Below, piece after piece: positions 63,133-64,000 of a stretch of 64,000 nucleotides of DNA. Origin of the DNA: Dirofilaria immitis. Its lineage: Eukaryota > Nematoda > Chromadorea > Rhabditida > Onchocercidae. The stretch is from contig JAKNDB010000087.1 in NCBI GenBank assembly GCA_024305405.1, positions 8,124,501 to 8,188,500 of the forward strand, read 5' to 3'. The notes beneath the pieces were generated by a model. The model was given only the letters and a program-made list of their open reading frames with translations, was not told where the DNA came from and did not search any database. The translations under genes were made by a program, and so were the position numbers. Each line of letters starts with the position of its first letter. Position 1 is the stretch's first letter.

Positions 63133-64000
63133 ATATTTAAATTATAACTCCAAATATGTTATATGTATTATTAATTAGAGCAATAAGAAAGCGATAATTT
63201 TATATATCGTGTATATATGTGTATCACTTTCGTATGAGAGTTTATTTAGCCATTTTTTAAATAAAAATAACAAAAATTTTTATTTTGTTTCCAATTTTAT
63301 TAATAAAGATTAATTATCATTCTAATCAGTCATTGTCTTTTTCTTTTTACTCCAAAAGTCATTCATAATTTCCTCTTTTGTTTCGATTATTTTTATTTCA
63401 AACTCTATTTTATTGCCTTATAGTATAATAGCAATGTTAATATAAAAATTCCTTGAAGCATTTAGATCATATTATCATTCTTTAAATTTAAATCAAGAAA
63501 TTAATAACAATAATTTGCAGTCTTAAATTTATCATTTATTGCTTATTTATCAGTCGTAATCAATTCTTAATGTTTTTTCGTTCCGCTTCATCGATCTTAA
63601 TTTTATAACTCACCACAATTTTTCCCTTCTTTCATTTTATTTCTTTCCTTCTTCAATCTCGAATAATTCAATGATTCTTTTTCAGTTCCTATATTCGTTC
63701 ATTAATTTGATCGTCAGAAGACAGAAGGACGGAGTGGACAGATAAAGAAAAGAGCAAAAATCAAAAATAAGCTTACAGGCTATCATTTTTATTTCATTCT
63801 TTCAATCAATGATTATTTTATTTTCATAGTCTAAATTCATCATTTTGAAGCTTTTATTTTCAAATGGTTTTTTTCTTTTGATAAAACAATTTTAACGTTA
63901 CTCTCACTTCACATATATCTATTAAATCACGTATATATATACATATCAAATTTATGTACACTAGAAAGAAATAATTATATCGAATTAAAAAGTACATATT

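Overview
This is a 64 kb piece of a very AT-rich eukaryotic nuclear genome, almost certainly from a nematode and most likely a spirurid or filarial worm. The reasons are small exons split by introns with TTTTCAG-type acceptors, ATGs placed just behind such acceptors (as expected with spliced-leader trans-splicing), and gene families and protein similarities that look nematode. The species is inferred, not shown. There is no bacterial, CRISPR, operon or plasmid content.

Layout. (1) 27-3472, minus strand: a six-exon NKAIN-like membrane protein (partner of the Na+/K+-ATPase) with an unusually long cytoplasmic tail. (2) 3473-9852: AT-rich intergenic DNA between two divergent genes. (3) 9853-16499, plus strand: a sixteen-exon SCPx gene (peroxisomal 3-ketoacyl-CoA thiolase fused to an SCP2 lipid-binding domain, ending in AKL). 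It is the family of C. elegans DAF-22. (4) 16500-27100: mostly non-coding, with a large inverted repeat carrying part of a possible exon and a GC-richer block that may be an LTR remnant. (5) 27109-31173, plus strand: a twelve-exon gene for a secreted, apparently GPI-anchored protein with two Ly6/uPAR three-finger domains made by internal duplication. (6) 34205-42650, plus strand: pieces of an unrecognised acidic, probably regulatory protein, with one certain large exon (35310-35915) and a 5.4 kb intron full of microsatellites. (7) 42651-64000: a gene-poor stretch with many simple repeats and one block of apparently decayed coding sequence.

The three well-resolved genes are unrelated in function and do not form a pathway. 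They share a technical signature: each reads through perfectly, with every splice phase agreeing, only if one base is added to a short homopolymer at a few places (four in SCPx, one in NKAIN, two or three in the Ly6 gene). This looks like homopolymer under-calling in the assembly rather than biological pseudogenisation, and it explains why long open frames are nearly absent.
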